Source of the DNA: Myxococcota bacterium
GTDB lineage: Bacteria; Myxococcota; UBA4151
DNA: 7,871 nt
Reading direction: 5' to 3'
NCBI GenBank assembly: GCA_028823075.1
Contig: JAPKCE010000075.1
Coordinates: 1-7,871, forward strand
Shown: piece after piece, positions 1-6,315 of the stretch
Position numbering within the stretch: position 1 is the stretch's first letter
Layout: each line of letters starts with the position of its first letter
Notes under the pieces: model-generated
The model's database searches: none
What the model saw: the letters and a program-made list of their open reading frames with translations, nothing else
Told to the model about the DNA's origin: nothing
Program-made: the position numbers and the translations under genes

Positions 1-656
1 GCGCTCACCGCTGCATGGTAGAGTTCGAGTTGCTCATCGGCGAGAATCGTTAATAGTGGCCCTTCGACCGAGGCATCTAAACTCGCTAACTGGCGAGCCG
101 GCGTTTCGGCGTGGCGCTCAATCGCCTCGGCAATATCAACGTCGACCGGCGGGATGATCTGCGCCCCATGATCCCAATAAACCTTAAACCCATTGTCCTG
201 CGGAGGATTGTGGGACGCGGTAACCTGGACAGCCGCCAGTGCCCCCAGGCGATCAAGCCAAAAGGGAGTCGCTGGCGTTGGCGTCGCTTGATCCCAGAGA
301 TACACAGCGAAGCCGCGAGCCCGCAAACAAGCGCAAGCCTCGACGGCAAAATCTTGAGAGCGCCTACGCGCGTCAAAACCGACAACCACACCCCGACTCG
401 GCGCGGCGCCGGTGGCCAATAAAACATCGGCCAGGCCATGGCAGGTCTGACGGATAACCGCAGTGTTCATGGCCGCTGGTCCAGCGCCTATCGGGCCGCG
501 AAGCCCAGCCGTTCCAAAGCTCAGACGCCCCGCAAAACGGGCACTTAACAGGGCCTCGTCGCCAGCATCAAGAGCGCTTTCTAGCTCGTGTTTATCCTGC
601 TCGTCAGGGTCGCCGGCCATCCAAGCATGCACCTTTTCCAGAAGTTCTTCGTTCAT
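1..656 (-). CDS. Phosphohexomutase (phosphoglucomutase/phosphomannomutase family), N-terminal part, runs off left edge
   Basis: Reading the minus strand from the ATG at 656-654 gives 218 uninterrupted codons to the window edge. Members of this family transfer a phosphate between C1 and C6 of hexoses in the cytoplasm, feeding glycogen, cell-wall or polysaccharide precursors. The N-terminus has the signature of the longer PGM2/PgcA-like branch: an Arg-Phe pair and then SFGTAGLRGPIGAGP at about residues 46-60, followed by AMN. The phosphoserine loop TASHNP is at 146-151, so Ser148 should be the phosphorylated catalytic residue, and it is followed by DNGFKVY. Family members are usually about 550-600 residues, so roughly the first 40% is present. 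The start is supported by an AAGGAG 9 nt upstream. The gene is transcribed divergently from the operon at 740. Substrate (glucose or mannose phosphate) cannot be decided from this part. Family assignment is firm; the specific enzyme name is not. Confidence 0.93.
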   Translation of the reverse strand, partial: MNEELLEKVHAWMAGDPDEQDKHELESALDAGDEALLSARFAGRLSFGTAGLRGPIGAGPAAMNTAVIRQTCHGLADVLLATGAAPSRGVVVGFDARRRSQDFAVEACACLRARGFAVYLWDQATPTPATPFWLDRLGALAAVQVTASHNPPQDNGFKVYWDHGAQIIPPVDVDIAEAIERHAETPARQLASLDASVEGPLLTILADEQLELYHAAVS

Positions 657-665
657 CGATCGCGT

Positions 666-671
666 CTCCTT
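666..671 (-). promoter_or_regulatory. Ribosome binding site of the phosphohexomutase gene
   Basis: On the minus strand the sequence reads AAGGAG, 9 nt before the ATG at 656-654. It is a near-perfect Shine-Dalgarno match and fixes the start of the left-hand partial gene. Confidence 0.75.
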
Positions 672-696
672 CGCCCCGCCGACTTTTCAAACCCGC

Positions 697-716
697 CAAG
701 GTCGCGCAAGGTTGCC
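697..716. repeat. Imperfect 10-bp tandem repeat in the divergent promoter region
   Basis: Two adjacent 10-mers, CAAGGTCGCG (697-706) and CAAGGTTGCC (707-716), match at 8 of 10 positions. The period is about one helical turn, as in some direct-repeat operators. The repeat is short and may be chance. Confidence 0.25.
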
Positions 717-739
717 GCCGATTTGAGGCGAGGCCAAGC

Positions 740-1504
740 ATGTATTTAAAAGCACCAACAACCCTAGGCCTGGTTTTGATCGCTGCGTGCAGCAGCGCAC
801 CCCTAAATATGGACGTGGACTCCGACGAGCCGCTCAACCAGGTGCCACAACGCGCCCAGCCGAAACAGCCCCAAGCCAGCGAAGTTCTTCTGAAAGGGCG
901 TATTTTCAGAGTTCGTTGGGGTGACGGTGATACTTTTAGTTTTAAAACGCTGAGTGGTAAGCGCAAAAATGCGCGACTTGCCGGCTTCAACGCGCTGGAG
1001 TCTTATGGACCCGTGCATCGATGGGGTCAGTGGACACCGCAAGAGCTTTACGGCCTGGCAAAAAAAGCGGGCACAGTGGCCGCGGCCCAAGGCTGGGTTT
1101 GTAAACAACTGCCGGGCGGCGGTGGCTATGGACGCCTTTTAGTCTCCTGCCCCGAGCTCAAAAAGGCTTTGCTCAGGCAGGGTTTAGCGCATGTCTTTTC
1201 CATCGACGGCCCCGGCGATGCGCCGAGCATGTCGCTTCAACATGGCGCACAAAGCCAAGGCCAGGGCATGTGGGCAAAAGGTGTTCCCGACGGCCTCGTA
1301 ACCAGCCTTCACAGCCGCGATGAGCGTCCGGAAAATGATACAGCCTACGATCGCGTCGTTAGCACCAAAACCGGACATGCACCGACCCTAGAGCATGCCA
1401 AAAGCTACGGCACCTGTGACGAAGTCTGCCACCAGGGTAGTTGCATGGTGTATGTGCCCTACCGCGAGCGTTACGGAAAAAAACGTCCAAGCTGCCTGCG
1501 GTAA
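740..1504 (+). CDS. Staphylococcal nuclease (SNase/TNase)-like lipoprotein with cysteine-bearing tail
   Basis: The N-terminus is a lipoprotein signal: a short hydrophobic stretch ending in the lipobox I-A-A-C with Cys17, then Ser-Ser, so the mature protein should be lipidated and extracytoplasmic. A Gln/Pro-rich linker (about 32-48) leads into an SNase-like OB-fold domain at about 50-182. GDGDT at 61-65 corresponds to the Asp19-Gly-Asp21-Thr of staphylococcal nuclease, Arg79 and Glu87 to Arg35 and Glu43, and Tyr-Gly-Arg132 to Arg87. The domain closes with the usual LVRQGLA-like helix (ALLRQGLA) and GQGMW. The family cleaves DNA and RNA with Ca2+. Here the Asp40 position is Asn84 and Thr41 is Ala85, so metal binding may be altered. 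Beyond the domain is a 70-residue tail with Cys226, Cys230, Cys235 and Cys252, possibly disulfide-bonded. The ATG has a weak GAGG 6 nt upstream. It is the first gene of the operon. Domain call is good; nuclease activity is uncertain. Confidence 0.82.
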   Translation: MYLKAPTTLGLVLIAACSSAPLNMDVDSDEPLNQVPQRAQPKQPQASEVLLKGRIFRVRWGDGDTFSFKTLSGKRKNARLAGFNALESYGPVHRWGQWTPQELYGLAKKAGTVAAAQGWVCKQLPGGGGYGRLLVSCPELKKALLRQGLAHVFSIDGPGDAPSMSLQHGAQSQGQGMWAKGVPDGLVTSLHSRDERPENDTAYDRVVSTKTGHAPTLEHAKSYGTCDEVCHQGSCMVYVPYRERYGKKRPSCLR

Positions 1505-1508
1505 GGAG
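1503..1508 (+). promoter_or_regulatory. Ribosome binding site that selects the TTG start of pyrD
   Basis: AAGGAG overlaps the TAA stop of the lipoprotein gene and lies 5 nt before a TTG at 1514. The next in-frame ATG (1577) would remove the N-terminal membrane-association helix of PyrD and has no comparable site. TTG is therefore the preferred start. Confidence 0.72.
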
Positions 1509-1513
1509 CCGGT

Positions 1514-2584
1514 TTGTACCGCCTGATCCGCCCCGTTCTCTTTCTTCTTCCCGCCGAAACCGCTCATCATTTGGGCATGCTCGTGGCTCGCCTCTGCGCA
1601 CCCTTGGCACCGCTGATTAGGCGGATACTAATGCCCAGTACTCCGCGCTTATCCCAGAGTTTACTGGGCGGTATTTGGGCTAACCCTATCGGTTTGGCGG
1701 CTGGACTCGACAAAGATGGTCGCGCTGCGGGCGGCCTTGCCGGTTTGGGCTTTGGTGCCATTGAAATAGGTACCATCACCGCCCACGCCCAACCGGGAAA
1801 CCCCAAGCCCCGTTTGTTTCGCGCCATCAAAGACCAAGCCATTATCAACCGCTTTGGCTTTAACAATCCGGGTTGCGAGACTGCGGCGGGCAGCGTGGCG
1901 CACCACCAACTTCCCTGCCCCTTAGGTGGCAACATCGGTAAATCAAAAATAACCGACAACGCCGATGCGGTCGCGGATTACCAACAAAGCGTCGCCGCCC
2001 TGGGTCCGCATGTCGACTATCTGGTGATTAACGTCTCAAGTCCGAACACGCCAGGCCTGCGCGACTTGCAACAGATCGAAGCGCTCGAACCCCTAATCCG
2101 AGGGGTGCAGGCAGCTATCGAAAAATTAAAAGACCCGAAACCGCTCGCGCTGAAGGTGGCTCCGGATCTAACAAACGAAGATCTTGACGCCATCGCCGAC
2201 CTCGCGCTGCGCTGTAAGCTCGATGCCCTCATCGCCACCAACACCACAATCGCTCGAAGCGGCCTCAGCCTGAGCCAAACTGAGATCGAGGGGCTGGGCG
2301 CTGGCGGGCTCAGCGGCGCGCCGCTCACATTGCGAGCTCGCCAGGTCACCGAGCATCTGGCTCGGCGCCTTGGTGGGCAATTGCCGCTCATCTCGGTGGG
2401 TGGCATCGGCGACGCCGACGAAGTTTATGCGCGCATTCGTTTGGGCGCCTGCGCAGTACAGATCTATAGCGCCCTAATCTTTGCCGGCCCGGGTCTACCG
2501 GGGCGCCTCGCAAAAGAACTTGATGGCCTACTCGAGCGCGACGGCTTCGCTCACCTGAGCGATGCGATTGGAGTCGATTTATGA
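1514..2584 (+). CDS. pyrD: Dihydroorotate dehydrogenase (quinone), class 2
   Basis: This FMN flavoprotein oxidises dihydroorotate to orotate, the fourth step of pyrimidine synthesis, and passes electrons to membrane quinone. The 356 residues fit class 2 (E. coli enzyme 336). The N-terminal 40 residues form the hydrophobic/amphipathic extension (RPVLFLLPAETAHHLGM) that docks on the membrane and accepts quinone, which class 1 enzymes lack. FMN-site motifs follow in order: GLAAGLDKDG (60-69), FGFNNPG (114-120), GKSK (142-145), VSSPNTPGLR (174-183), LKVAPDL (213-219), ATNTT (241-245), GLSGAPL (265-271) and SVGGIGD (294-300). The Ser-Ser pair at 175-176 carries the class 2 catalytic serine base. 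The start is TTG, chosen from AAGGAG 5 nt upstream and because it preserves the membrane extension. The TGA stop overlaps the ATG of def as ATGA. The gene is intact. Confidence 0.96.
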   Translation: MYRLIRPVLFLLPAETAHHLGMLVARLCAPLAPLIRRILMPSTPRLSQSLLGGIWANPIGLAAGLDKDGRAAGGLAGLGFGAIEIGTITAHAQPGNPKPRLFRAIKDQAIINRFGFNNPGCETAAGSVAHHQLPCPLGGNIGKSKITDNADAVADYQQSVAALGPHVDYLVINVSSPNTPGLRDLQQIEALEPLIRGVQAAIEKLKDPKPLALKVAPDLTNEDLDAIADLALRCKLDALIATNTTIARSGLSLSQTEIEGLGAGGLSGAPLTLRARQVTEHLARRLGGQLPLISVGGIGDADEVYARIRLGACAVQIYSALIFAGPGLPGRLAKELDGLLERDGFAHLSDAIGVDL

Positions 2585-3204
2585 TTCGAAACGTACTCGA
2601 ACTGGGTCATCCTAAGCTGCGTGAAATCGCTCAAGAAGTCGCTCAAGATGAGTTTGGAAGCACCGAGATTTTACAGCTCATCGAAGACCTTATCGACACC
2701 ATGAGGGCGCGCCACGGTGCGGGAATTGCCGCCACCCAAATAGGTATCGCCAAGCGGGTCTTTGTCATCGAGGTCAACGACAACCCACGCTACCCTTACA
2801 AACCTAAAATACCGCTCACAGTGCTGGTCAACCCACAGCTTCGCATTCTTGGGGACGAGACGGTTTCGGTCATCGAGGGCTGCTTGTCCGTGCCTGACCT
2901 GCGCGGTCGCGTTGAACGTTTCGCGCAGGTTGAATTGACGGCCATGACCCCGGAAGGTCAGCCACTCACCCTGCGGGCCCGTGGCTTGAGCGCGGGAACC
3001 TTGCAGCATGAACTCGACCACCTCGACGGGCTGCTCTTCACCGATAGGCTCGAATCGAGCGAACACTTGTACAGCAAAGCCAATTATGAACTCTTTTTTG
3101 CTGCTGATTTCCAACGCCAAGCCGAAGCGATTAACAAAGCCTACCCAGAGCCTATAGAAATCACCAAGCATGTCTGGCCCTCGCGCCCAAACAACGTTAG
3201 CTAA
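2581..3204 (+). CDS. def: Peptide deformylase
   Basis: This metalloenzyme removes the formyl group from the initiator methionine of nascent proteins in the cytoplasm. All three family motifs are present: GAGIAATQ (46-53, motif GxGxAAxQ), EGCLS (99-103, with metal-binding Cys101) and QHELDH (142-147, with metal-binding His143 and His147 and catalytic Glu144). The insert NPRYPYKPKIPLTVLVNP (about 68-85) resembles a bacterial subgroup with a longer loop before motif II. At 207 residues it is longer than the E. coli enzyme (about 169); the extra length is a C-terminal tail of roughly 45 residues. The start codon overlaps the pyrD stop by 4 nt, which suggests translational coupling. The usual partner fmt (methionyl-tRNA formyltransferase) is not adjacent here. 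Confidence 0.96.
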   Translation: MIRNVLELGHPKLREIAQEVAQDEFGSTEILQLIEDLIDTMRARHGAGIAATQIGIAKRVFVIEVNDNPRYPYKPKIPLTVLVNPQLRILGDETVSVIEGCLSVPDLRGRVERFAQVELTAMTPEGQPLTLRARGLSAGTLQHELDHLDGLLFTDRLESSEHLYSKANYELFFAADFQRQAEAINKAYPEPIEITKHVWPSRPNNVS

Positions 3205-3228
3205 GCACAAGAATAAGGACCCGAAATT

Positions 3229-3867
3229 ATGAAATTCTTTATCGACACTGCAGACCCAGCTCAAATAAAACAGGCCGCCGACCTTGGGCTGCTCGATGGT
3301 GTGACCACCAACCCGACGCTCATCAAACGCGCTGGGCTACCGCGCGACTCAGCCTTGCAGACCATCTGCGCTTTGGTCGATGGCCCCGTAAGCGGCGAGG
3401 CCTTGGGTCCCGATGCCGACACTTTTATTAAAGAAGGTTTAGCCTTGGCGGAGATCGCCGAAAATATCGTCGTTAAACTGCCAGCAAACGCCGCGGGCTT
3501 GAAGGCTTGCAGGGCGCTCTCGCAGCGCGGTATAGCCGTTAATATGACGCTTATTTTCCAGCCCGTCCAAGCGCTGCTCTGCGCCCGCGCCGGTGCGGCT
3601 TTTGTAAGCCCCTTCCTGGGCCGCCTCGATGACATCTGTTCATCGGGCATGGAGCTCATCGAAGAGATGCGTATTATCTTTGATAACTATGGATTTGAGA
3701 CCGAGATTCTCGCGGCCTCCATTCGCAGCCCCGAGCACGTAAAGCAGGCTGCGCTAGCAGGTGCAGACGTCTGCACCGTCCCACTTGATGTGCTGCTCAA
3801 ACTGCTCAACCACCCGCTCACCGCAAGCGGTATCGCCGCTTTCGAAGCCGACGCGGGCCTGCGCTAG
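3229..3867 (+). CDS. Small transaldolase (TalC/MipB family; fructose-6-phosphate aldolase-like fold)
   Basis: This is a class I (Schiff-base) aldolase of the short, about 215-residue branch. Transaldolases move a three-carbon dihydroxyacetone unit between sugar phosphates in the non-oxidative pentose phosphate pathway. Family motifs are KFFIDTAD (2-9), GVTTNPTL (24-31), NIVVKLP (79-85), NMTLIF (105-110), SPFLGRLDD (127-135) and LAASIRSP (161-168). Lys83 aligns with the Schiff-base Lys85 of E. coli FSA. Glu57 and Phe129 occupy the positions that are Gln59 and Tyr131 in FSA but Glu and Phe in true transaldolases, which favours transaldolase. AAGGA lies 9 nt before the ATG, and the gap to def is 24 nt. 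mrcA starts 3 nt after the stop. The protein is complete at 212 residues. Family is secure; substrate choice rests on two residues aligned by eye. Confidence 0.92.
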   Translation: MKFFIDTADPAQIKQAADLGLLDGVTTNPTLIKRAGLPRDSALQTICALVDGPVSGEALGPDADTFIKEGLALAEIAENIVVKLPANAAGLKACRALSQRGIAVNMTLIFQPVQALLCARAGAAFVSPFLGRLDDICSSGMELIEEMRIIFDNYGFETEILAASIRSPEHVKQAALAGADVCTVPLDVLLKLLNHPLTASGIAAFEADAGLR

Positions 3868-3870
3868 ACT

Positions 3871-6315
3871 ATGCGCCTGCTCGGGCTCGCCGCTCGCGCT
3901 CTCGTGGCGCTCGTGCCGGCCTTGGCGCTCGGCGCTGCGGCCTTTGCCCTAAGTCTTTTTCAAACCTACAGCGAAGGCCTTCCGGAGATCGCCGAGGTTA
4001 GCGCTTACGATCCGCCAGCCATTACCCGCTTTGTCGCGGCCGACGGTAGCATCATCGGTGAATTCGCCGAACAACGGCGCATCGTCGTGCCCTATCGGCG
4101 CATCCCAAGGCGGCTAATTCAAGCCTTTTTAGCCGCTGAAGACACAGCGTTTTTTAGCCATGACGGCATCGACCCCAAAGGCATTTTGCGCGCCGCCTTG
4201 GTTAACCTGCGCGCCGGCAAAGTGCGCCAAGGTGCATCGACAATCACCCAGCAACTGGCGAAACAGATGCTGGTGCGACGCATCGGCTACGCGAAAGGCA
4301 CTGAGCGCGGTCTGGGGCGCAAAATTCGCGAAGCGATTTTAGCGCGACGCTTGGAATACGCTCTAGGTAAAGAAGAGATCCTCTACCTCTACCTCAACGA
4401 GATTTATCTAGGCGCAGGGGTGTACGGTGTACAAGCAGCAGCCGAGAGCTACTTTGCCAAAAACGTCGAGGACTTGACCCTTGGCGAGATGAGTTTGCTG
4501 GCCGGCCTTCCGCCTGCGCCGTCTCGGTTTTCACCTGTTAAAAACCCGAAAGCAGCGCGCATTAAGCAAGCCTATGTCCTGCGCCGCATGGTCGAAGAAG
4601 GCTATATTAACGCCAGCGAAATGAAGCAGGCGAAAGCTGAAGAGGCCGAGAAGCATGTGCGCAGTAAAGAGAACCTTTTTAGCGACGTTGCACCCTATTT
4701 TACCGAACATGTGCGGCGCGACTTGGTCAGCGAATTTGGCGAAGAAAAGGTTCTCAAAAAAGGCGGCTGGTTGATCGAGACCACCATCGATGTGACGCGC
4801 CAACGCGCCGCGCGGCGAGCCTTGCAAGAAGGCCTCGAACGGCTTGATCGACGCATGGGTTTCTGGGGACCCATCGGGCGCGTGCCGGAAACCCAAATTG
4901 AGGCTGCCGCCGGCGCCTACCAACGCAACAAACTCGGCGACAAAACGCCAAAGAGGGACCAAGAACATGTCGCTGTGGTCGAATCCGTAAGCCGGCGTTA
5001 TGCCCAGGTTCTTGTCGGAACGCAGCGCTTCCCCCTATTGCTCAAAGAACATAAATGGATGCGCACGGCGCGGGCGAATGCCTTGAGCAAAAGCGACTAC
5101 CCCAACGACCTGCGCGCCGTGCTCAAGGCTGGCGATCTGCTGCGCGTCGTGCTGCGTCATGAAAAGTCGGCTCTACGAGCGCGCGTTGTGCAAGACCCCA
5201 TGGTCGAAGGCGCCATCGTCAGCCAAGATATCGAGACAGATTATGTGGTGGCGATGGTGGGGGGCTACGACTTTGACCGCAGTCAGTTTAACCGCGCTTT
5301 TCAGGCTTGCCGCCAACCTGGCTCCGCTTTTAAACCGATTATTTACTCGGCCGCCCTACAGTTTGGTGGCCGTATTCGGCGCGGCGCCGCGCATGAGATC
5401 ATCACCCCGGCGACGCTACTCAGCGATACACCCATTGTGCGCCATGATTTCGATACCGGCGTGCGCTGGAAACCAAGTAATTATGATTCGAGTTTCAGCC
5501 ATGACGTGCCGCTGCGCACAGCGTTGATTCGCTCGATGAATCTACCGACCATCGACCTGTTCGAACGCGTCGGCGGCAAGCAGGTGGTGGCCTGGGCCAA
5601 GACTTTAGGTATTAAACAGGAGTTGCACGTCGACGCCTCGGTGGCTCTGGGGAGCCATTGCGTCATCCCCTGGGAACTGATTCAGGTGTACAGCTTATTC
5701 GCCCGCCAAGGGCGCTCACCGCGCTCGCGCTTCATTACCCGAATTACCGACGGCAGCGGCACCGTGCTGCGCGACGAAGCCGATTACCGGGACGTCTGGG
5801 CTAGCCGTAGCGAGCGCGTCGACCGCCTCGTACGAGAACTCGATAACGACAGCGAACCCGTGATCTCTCCGGCTCTCGCCTACGTTATGAGCTACCTTCT
5901 GAAACAGGTTGTCGACCGCGGCACCGCCACCAGGGCACGCATCGACGGGGTCCCAGTGGCGGGAAAAACGGGGACGACCAACAACAACTACGATGCCTGG
6001 TTCGTCGGCTACACTCCTCGCCTAGTCAGCGGAGTCTGGATTGGCTTTGACAACAGTGAGCGACCGCTCGGCCGATCCGAGACCGGTGGGCGCACGGCGG
6101 CGCCGATCTGGCGCGCCTACACCAAGAGCGCCGTCGCCGACACCGACCCAGGGCGCTTCAAAGTACCGTCGGGCGTCGAATTCGCCGAGATCAACCCAAG
6201 GACCGGCGAACCGGGACCCGGCACAAGGGTTCCATTTATCGCTGGGACCGTGCCCAAGGCGCGCAGTAAGACCCAAAAGGGTGGGGAGATGATGGGGCTT
6301 AGTGAAGAGCTTTAA
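3871..6315 (+). CDS. mrcA: Bifunctional penicillin-binding protein 1A (glycosyltransferase/transpeptidase)
   Basis: This class A PBP polymerises lipid II into glycan strands and cross-links the peptides in the periplasm. One N-terminal membrane anchor spans about residues 8-30. The GT51 domain (about 55-230) has EDTAFFSHDG (90-99, catalytic Glu90), GASTITQQ (121-128), RKIREA (150-155) and NEIYLGAGVYG (176-186). An OB-like insert (about 330-445) is typical of the PBP1A branch. The transpeptidase domain (about 445-750) has GSAFKP with nucleophile Ser485 and Lys488 (SxxK), Ser555-Met-Asn557 (SxN) and Lys699-Thr-Gly701 (KTG). All active-site motifs of both domains are present and the 814-residue length is normal. 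The start is 3 nt after the transaldolase stop with no good Shine-Dalgarno, so translational coupling is likely. The 3' end overlaps the next gene by 14 nt. The symbol follows E. coli naming; ponA or pbp1a would be equivalent. Confidence 0.95.
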   Translation: MRLLGLAARALVALVPALALGAAAFALSLFQTYSEGLPEIAEVSAYDPPAITRFVAADGSIIGEFAEQRRIVVPYRRIPRRLIQAFLAAEDTAFFSHDGIDPKGILRAALVNLRAGKVRQGASTITQQLAKQMLVRRIGYAKGTERGLGRKIREAILARRLEYALGKEEILYLYLNEIYLGAGVYGVQAAAESYFAKNVEDLTLGEMSLLAGLPPAPSRFSPVKNPKAARIKQAYVLRRMVEEGYINASEMKQAKAEEAEKHVRSKENLFSDVAPYFTEHVRRDLVSEFGEEKVLKKGGWLIETTIDVTRQRAARRALQEGLERLDRRMGFWGPIGRVPETQIEAAAGAYQRNKLGDKTPKRDQEHVAVVESVSRRYAQVLVGTQRFPLLLKEHKWMRTARANALSKSDYPNDLRAVLKAGDLLRVVLRHEKSALRARVVQDPMVEGAIVSQDIETDYVVAMVGGYDFDRSQFNRAFQACRQPGSAFKPIIYSAALQFGGRIRRGAAHEIITPATLLSDTPIVRHDFDTGVRWKPSNYDSSFSHDVPLRTALIRSMNLPTIDLFERVGGKQVVAWAKTLGIKQELHVDASVALGSHCVIPWELIQVYSLFARQGRSPRSRFITRITDGSGTVLRDEADYRDVWASRSERVDRLVRELDNDSEPVISPALAYVMSYLLKQVVDRGTATRARIDGVPVAGKTGTTNNNYDAWFVGYTPRLVSGVWIGFDNSERPLGRSETGGRTAAPIWRAYTKSAVADTDPGRFKVPSGVEFAEINPRTGEPGPGTRVPFIAGTVPKARSKTQKGGEMMGLSEEL

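Larger units (their letters stand above)
657..739. promoter_or_regulatory. Divergent intergenic region, presumed to hold two promoters
   Basis: This 83-nt gap separates the minus-strand phosphohexomutase start (656) from the plus-strand lipoprotein start (740). It is the only non-coding stretch of any length in the window, so promoters in both directions are expected here by position. I found no convincing -35/-10 pair for either strand. An imperfect 10-bp tandem repeat lies inside it at 697-716. A weak GAGG at 730-733 is the likely ribosome binding site for the plus-strand gene. Confidence 0.45.

Noticed and set aside
86..439. Minus-strand open frame of 117 codons and plus-strand frames at 111-422, 239-457 and 463-726
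   Set aside because: All overlap the phosphohexomutase frame, which has clear family motifs including the TASHNP phosphoserine loop; the others are Arg/Pro-rich shadow translations.
84..656. Idea that the left-hand gene is broken, because its frame does not appear as a closed reading frame
   Set aside because: Codon-by-codon reading from 656 shows no stop to position 3; it simply leaves the window.
1567..1959. Minus-strand open frames opposite pyrD (also 1661-1909, 2017-2406, 2168-2380)
   Set aside because: Low-complexity Ala/Pro/Ser/Arg translations lying opposite conserved FMN-binding motifs of pyrD; typical GC-rich shadows.
2671..3264. Long minus-strand open frame (197 codons) opposite def
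   Set aside because: It is fully antisense to peptide deformylase, which has all three catalytic motifs; the antisense product shows no recognisable domain.
4531..4968. Minus-strand open frame (145 codons) opposite mrcA and other frames within mrcA
   Set aside because: mrcA is continuous with every expected GT51 and transpeptidase motif, so the overlapping frames are shadows.
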